A DNA stretch of 64,000 nucleotides from Saccharibacillus sp. CPCC 101409 (GTDB taxonomy: Bacteria > Bacillota > Bacilli > Paenibacillales > Paenibacillaceae): positions 186,001-250,000 of the forward strand of contig NZ_JAULSA010000004.1 in NCBI RefSeq assembly GCF_030518235.1, given 5' to 3'. The notes beneath the pieces were generated by a model. It made no database searches. It was not told the DNA's origin and saw only the letters and a program-made list of their open reading frames with translations. Of this stretch, positions 60,934-64,000 are shown one piece after another. How positions within the stretch are numbered: the stretch's first letter is position 1; every line of letters starts with the position of its first letter. The translations under genes were made by a program, and so were the position numbers.

Positions 60934-61058
60934 TATTATAGACAACCAGATTTCGCGGGAAGTGTAACGATTCCAAACATGAAAGGAGAAAGATGGGTTC
61001 GGTATTTCTGAAAGTGAAGGTATTAATTTTAAAAATGAAAGAAAGGAAGGTTACCGAC

Positions 61059-61544
61059 ATGACAAAATTCAAAAAGCTTGCTGTTTCGACTGCGCTGATT
61101 TTCGGGATTGCCACACTGTCTGTTGCTTCAGTATCAGCGCAATTTGGAGAACAAACGAAAGAGGCTCTGCAATTTTTCGCTTCAAGAGCGACAACCACCC
61201 AAACCACTACGTTTAGCCATAACTTTAACAATAATTACAGCAAGTCATTTTTCGGCGATGTTATGAGGGGAACGTTTAATACTTCTGCTGGTTGGGGCGG
61301 AGCCACGGGAAACACCCAGATTAGCCTGGCTAACGGAATGGAAGGTTATGCAACTGTAACTCTTGTCGGCATTAATGGAGTTAACTATCAAAATAGTCAA
61401 TTCGGTTCTGGGGCTGGATGGGTATCTTCCGGTAACGCTGATGCAGGAAATCAAGCTTGTTATGCAGCATCGCACAATTCATCGCGAACCATAACGGGAT
61501 CAGGAAATTACGATGGTTATATTGCCAAGTCAACTACCTTCTAA
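61059..61544 (+). CDS. Small secreted Asn/Ser/Gly-rich protein, bacteriocin-like candidate
   Basis: 161 residues from ATG 61059 (GGAAGG nine bases upstream; the frame extends to 60993). A clear signal peptide (TKFKKLAVSTALIFGIATLSVASVSA, about 1-28, shown only as outline) precedes a polar mature part rich in Gly, Ser, Asn and Thr with repeated G-x-G and one Cys (NQACYAAS). No known family was recognised. Its place ahead of FtsX-like permeases resembles bacteriocin or toxin loci, but no processing motif is visible. AT-rich. It is read from ECF-type promoter copy 2 and followed by a hairpin at 61601-61636. Confidence 0.65.
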   Translation: MTKFKKLAVSTALIFGIATLSVASVSAQFGEQTKEALQFFASRATTTQTTTFSHNFNNNYSKSFFGDVMRGTFNTSAGWGGATGNTQISLANGMEGYATVTLVGINGVNYQNSQFGSGAGWVSSGNADAGNQACYAASHNSSRTITGSGNYDGYIAKSTTF

Positions 61545-61600
61545 GTCTTTACCTGTTTTCATTGGGTACGAGACAATTCTTTCTGGTCTCTAAAACCTTA

Positions 61601-61636
61601 GCTCCCTACAGCTTTGCTGCGGGGAGCCAAATTTTG
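61601..61636 (+). terminator. Hairpin between the secreted protein and permease genes
   Basis: GCTCCC...GGGAGC with an inner CAGC-TTT-GCTG stem, followed by AAATTTT. It probably reduces transcription into the permease genes. Confidence 0.6.
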
Positions 61637-61674
61637 AGCATAAGCGAAATCAGCAAAAAATAGGGGGACTCACC

Positions 61675-61710
61675 GTGTTAGAAACCTTATTTCATTTAGG
61701 ATTGTGGTGA
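61675..61710 (+). CDS. Possible 11-residue leader peptide
   Basis: GTG at 61675, six to ten bases after AGGGGGAC, opens an 11-codon frame (MLETLFHLGLW) ending in TGA at 61708-61710, six bases before the permease ATG. The permease itself has a poor ribosome site, so translation of this leader could bring ribosomes to it. Too short for any homology judgement. Confidence 0.35.
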   Translation: MLETLFHLGLW

Positions 61711-61716
61711 TGACGG

Positions 61717-62829
61717 ATGAAACAATTGATTCTGGTTTGGTCACGGGTCAGGCAGTATGCGCGGACAAACCCGGGAGCTTTCTTTTTTTACTTATGCAGC
61801 TCCGTAGTGTGCAGTCTGATTTTAATCTATGTCTACGGCAACACAATCCCGGCTTTGAAAATTATTAAAGGTGACGCTTCATTTTATCGTTCTTATAGCA
61901 TTGATCTACATGAAACGAATAATTTCGACATAAATAGAGTGAAAGAAATGGAAGAAAACTGGCCCTTTCTTGATGATTTGAAAACACCTAGTATTTTGCT
62001 GCAAAAAAAGTGGGCTAAAGAAGATTTTCCGGATGTTAATTTTGACGGATATCCATATGTGATTCCAATGATTGAAGCGGAATACCATAATCAACTTCAT
62101 TTGTTTGCGGTACAAGGAGAGGTTCAATTTAATAATACCGACTTAGCGGCGGCTGAACCGCCTGTAATTGTGCCTGGCGTATTGCAGTTGAAAAATTTTA
62201 GCAATAAGATTTTTCATATCGGAGACCGTCAATACCGTCTAATCGGGCGTCATACCGGCGTTTTCTCTGTCATTATACCGATCCGGAATTTTCTAAAGCA
62301 GATCGAAGAACCGGATTTTGTAGTGATTCGTTTGGAAAATGTTGTGACCAACACGAAGATAAGAGACGAAGTAACGGTCTATTTACAGAGTTATTTTCCC
62401 GAGAACTTTATCCAGCCCCCCTTTAACAATGGCTTAGATCCGGCTCAGACCAATATTGTAGCTGCAATACTGGCTATTTTATATGGACTGGCGCTTTCAT
62501 CCCTCACTTTTATAAGCAAGTATCTCTTTGAACAAAACCGCTCAGTGAACGGGATCTATCGTTTAACCGGCAGTTCCAGACGACAGCTGGCGCGAATTGC
62601 TCTACTGGAAAGTGTTTTTTTAGCTGCGACTACCCTAGTAATCGCATTTGGTTTCCACAGGCTCTTCTACACGTCGGTGTTCGCCCACCTGAACCTGAGT
62701 CCGGACATTGTGTATACAACAACCGACTACATACGTTTGACACTGATTATTATTGGAGTAACGGCTCTGCTCTATCGATTAAATCAACGAGATTTGACAC
62801 GAAGCACCGCGGCCGTAAGCCGCTTTTAG
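61717..62829 (+). CDS. FtsX-like ABC transporter permease
   Basis: 370 residues with the 1+3 helix plan of MacB/FtsX-type permeases: helix at about 21-40, a ~200-residue outside domain (about 45-245), then helices at about 250-270, 298-318 and 342-360. FTSIS-like loop LTFISKYLFEQNRSVNGIYRLTGSSRRQLARI, in outline, matches the cytoplasmic loop after helix 2 of FtsX proteins. The next gene encodes a similar protein starting MKQFRLVW versus MKQLILVW here, so the two are tandem paralogues. No ATPase gene is seen before the window ends. Confidence 0.8.
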   Translation: MKQLILVWSRVRQYARTNPGAFFFYLCSSVVCSLILIYVYGNTIPALKIIKGDASFYRSYSIDLHETNNFDINRVKEMEENWPFLDDLKTPSILLQKKWAKEDFPDVNFDGYPYVIPMIEAEYHNQLHLFAVQGEVQFNNTDLAAAEPPVIVPGVLQLKNFSNKIFHIGDRQYRLIGRHTGVFSVIIPIRNFLKQIEEPDFVVIRLENVVTNTKIRDEVTVYLQSYFPENFIQPPFNNGLDPAQTNIVAAILAILYGLALSSLTFISKYLFEQNRSVNGIYRLTGSSRRQLARIALLESVFLAATTLVIAFGFHRLFYTSVFAHLNLSPDIVYTTTDYIRLTLIIIGVTALLYRLNQRDLTRSTAAVSRF

Positions 62830-62912
62830 CTTTGCGAGCCGTAACCCGAAGAAGAGGAGTGAAGGTATCGTATAGATTAAATGCGACTTTATAAGGGCGG
62901 GAGGTATATGAT

Positions 62913-64000
62913 TTGAAACAATTTCGATTAGTCTGGCAGTCATTGCTCCAGATTAAGGGTGCGGCTCTGCTATTGATGATTGTCTTAACTCTGGCGCTGT
63001 TTGTCCTGACCTATCTGATTGGGCTGATTCGCTATCAAAATTATTCACGGACTTTGCTTGAACAAGCAGAAATCAATAACTCTGTCTATCTCAAACTTGC
63101 TGTTGATGACAACCAGATGGCTCAAGATATGTATGGGACCTTCTCCGCTATTGCTCGGACCTATGAAGAGATCGCGGACTGGCCGGGAATCAAAGAAATC
63201 ATCTCGATCTATTCATATGGCAGTATGAAAATCGATGGAATCAACTACCAGATGCTCGTGTATAACGATGCTTTGCTCCGTCACTTTTCTATGGCTGTGG
63301 ATGGCCGTTGGTTTCCAGACAAACCCGTTTCAGTAGACCAGCCGCTCCCTATTGTATTGGGCGGAACAGGATTCTCCGATTTCGAGACGGGCGACGTGCT
63401 AACAGCTGAATACAGCCGAACGCAAAAACCTATTTCTTTGAATGTATATGGCAAAGTAAAGTATCCGGGTTATACTTTGTCTCTCAGTAACGGTTCTACC
63501 ATAATCTTATCGGATTATCTCCTTAGTGATCAGCCTGTAATCCTTGTGCGAGATGAACCTTCTTTGCTAAGTAGACTGGATACGTCCGATCAGGTGATGA
63601 TAGACCGAAATGCCTGGGTTGTTTTTGAAAACGGGTTATCTGAACAGCAGCAAGGCGAGCTGCTAACGCGACTGGGTTCCTATGGCTCTTATCATACATA
63701 TGAGGATATTATAACCGCCAGTCGGGAAAGTCATATCGAACAGCTAAAAGAAATACTGCCCATCCCTTTATTTTTGTTTTTCAGCGCTTTTTCTTGCCTG
63801 TTTAGCATTTCTTCCCTTTACGTTATGCGCAACGCACAAAACCAGATCTTGTATTTCTTCTGCGGCTGCAGCCGAAAACGGATGATAGGAATATTAGCTC
63901 AGGGATTATTTATGATTTTCTTGCCGCCGGCGCTGCTGAACTTGTTATTTATCCTGTTCTATCCAACGATTAGTCAAGCTGACTGGCTAAACCTGCATCA
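62913..64000 (+). CDS. Second FtsX-like permease, C-terminus outside the window
   Basis: Open frame from TTG 62913 (GGGAGG about 8 bases upstream; a closer ATG is followed at once by a stop) to the edge, about 362 residues seen. Helix at about 17-40 (GAALLLMIVLTLALFVLTYLIGL in outline), an outside domain to about 280, then helices at about 290-312 and 330-350, the latter after a loop with CGCSRKRMIGILAQG. This is the FtsX/MacB plan. It follows the first permease by 83 bases and presumably works with it and an ATPase encoded further on. Confidence 0.75.
   Translation, partial: MKQFRLVWQSLLQIKGAALLLMIVLTLALFVLTYLIGLIRYQNYSRTLLEQAEINNSVYLKLAVDDNQMAQDMYGTFSAIARTYEEIADWPGIKEIISIYSYGSMKIDGINYQMLVYNDALLRHFSMAVDGRWFPDKPVSVDQPLPIVLGGTGFSDFETGDVLTAEYSRTQKPISLNVYGKVKYPGYTLSLSNGSTIILSDYLLSDQPVILVRDEPSLLSRLDTSDQVMIDRNAWVVFENGLSEQQQGELLTRLGSYGSYHTYEDIITASRESHIEQLKEILPIPLFLFFSAFSCLFSISSLYVMRNAQNQILYFFCGCSRKRMIGILAQGLFMIFLPPALLNLLFILFYPTISQADWLNLH

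Noticed and set aside
61059-61544. Calling the secreted protein a lactococcin-972-type bacteriocin
   Set aside because: It is longer than that family and lacks its characteristic C-terminal pattern; only the neighbourhood is similar.

Overview
The window looks like a chromosomal segment of a high-GC, spore-former-type Firmicute of the Paenibacillaceae (Paenibacillus or Saccharibacillus-like). The signs are copper-amine-oxidase-like 'stalk' domains, SLH domains, a YesM/YesN two-component pair beside a sugar ABC transporter, strong AAGGAGG ribosome sites, GTG/TTG starts and many T-run hairpin terminators. This is inferred from gene content only. No rRNA, tRNA, CRISPR array, complete insertion sequence or phage was seen.

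Layout. 0-3.3 kb: end of a stalk-domain protein, a short-chain dehydrogenase operon and a divergent AraC regulator. 3.3-5.7 kb: ECF sigma factor with anti-sigma factor. 5.8-7.4 kb: a very small CAT/PRD-type protein divergent from a LacI-family regulator. 7.5-13.5 kb: a NikBCDE-A-type metal/peptide ABC transporter ending in a methyltransferase, preceded by a Zur-like operator. 13.6-19.9 kb: DUF3024, cell-wall amidase, adaA-adaB DNA alkylation repair, an MFS carrier and a serine hydrolase. 20-23.1 kb: a tightly overlapping XRE regulator/PLDc_N/ABC transporter operon. 23.1-33 kb: peptidases, an HxlR/old-yellow-enzyme pair, an SH3b membrane protein and an O-methyltransferase/LysR pair. 33.1-35.2 kb: an RNA-repair-like operon (DUF5713, kinase-HD protein, RNA ligase). 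35.3-46.2 kb: PilZ protein and three large secreted proteins (double purple-acid-phosphatase with SLH anchor, and two related beta-propeller proteins). 47.3-53.6 kb: CcpA-type sugar ABC transporter with YesMN sensors. 53.8-58.6 kb: amino-acid permease and an ATP-grasp/alpha-E/transglutaminase trio. From about 58.7 kb the DNA is clearly more AT-rich and carries a second ECF sigma/anti-sigma pair, two small secreted proteins and FtsX-like permeases that run off the window.

The main discoveries are: (1) two virtually identical ECF-type promoters (TGTCAGGTTTT, 11 nt, ACGTCTAT), each in front of a small secreted protein and flanking the AT-rich sigma/anti-sigma pair; (2) a compact end-healing and sealing module whose kinase domain is fused to a C-terminal HD domain; (3) a Zur-like palindrome in front of a transporter that would otherwise be called a nickel importer; (4) a family of palindromic repeats with TGTCGAGAAA-type ends, found at four loci, each time lying between two copies of a locus-specific terminator hairpin.
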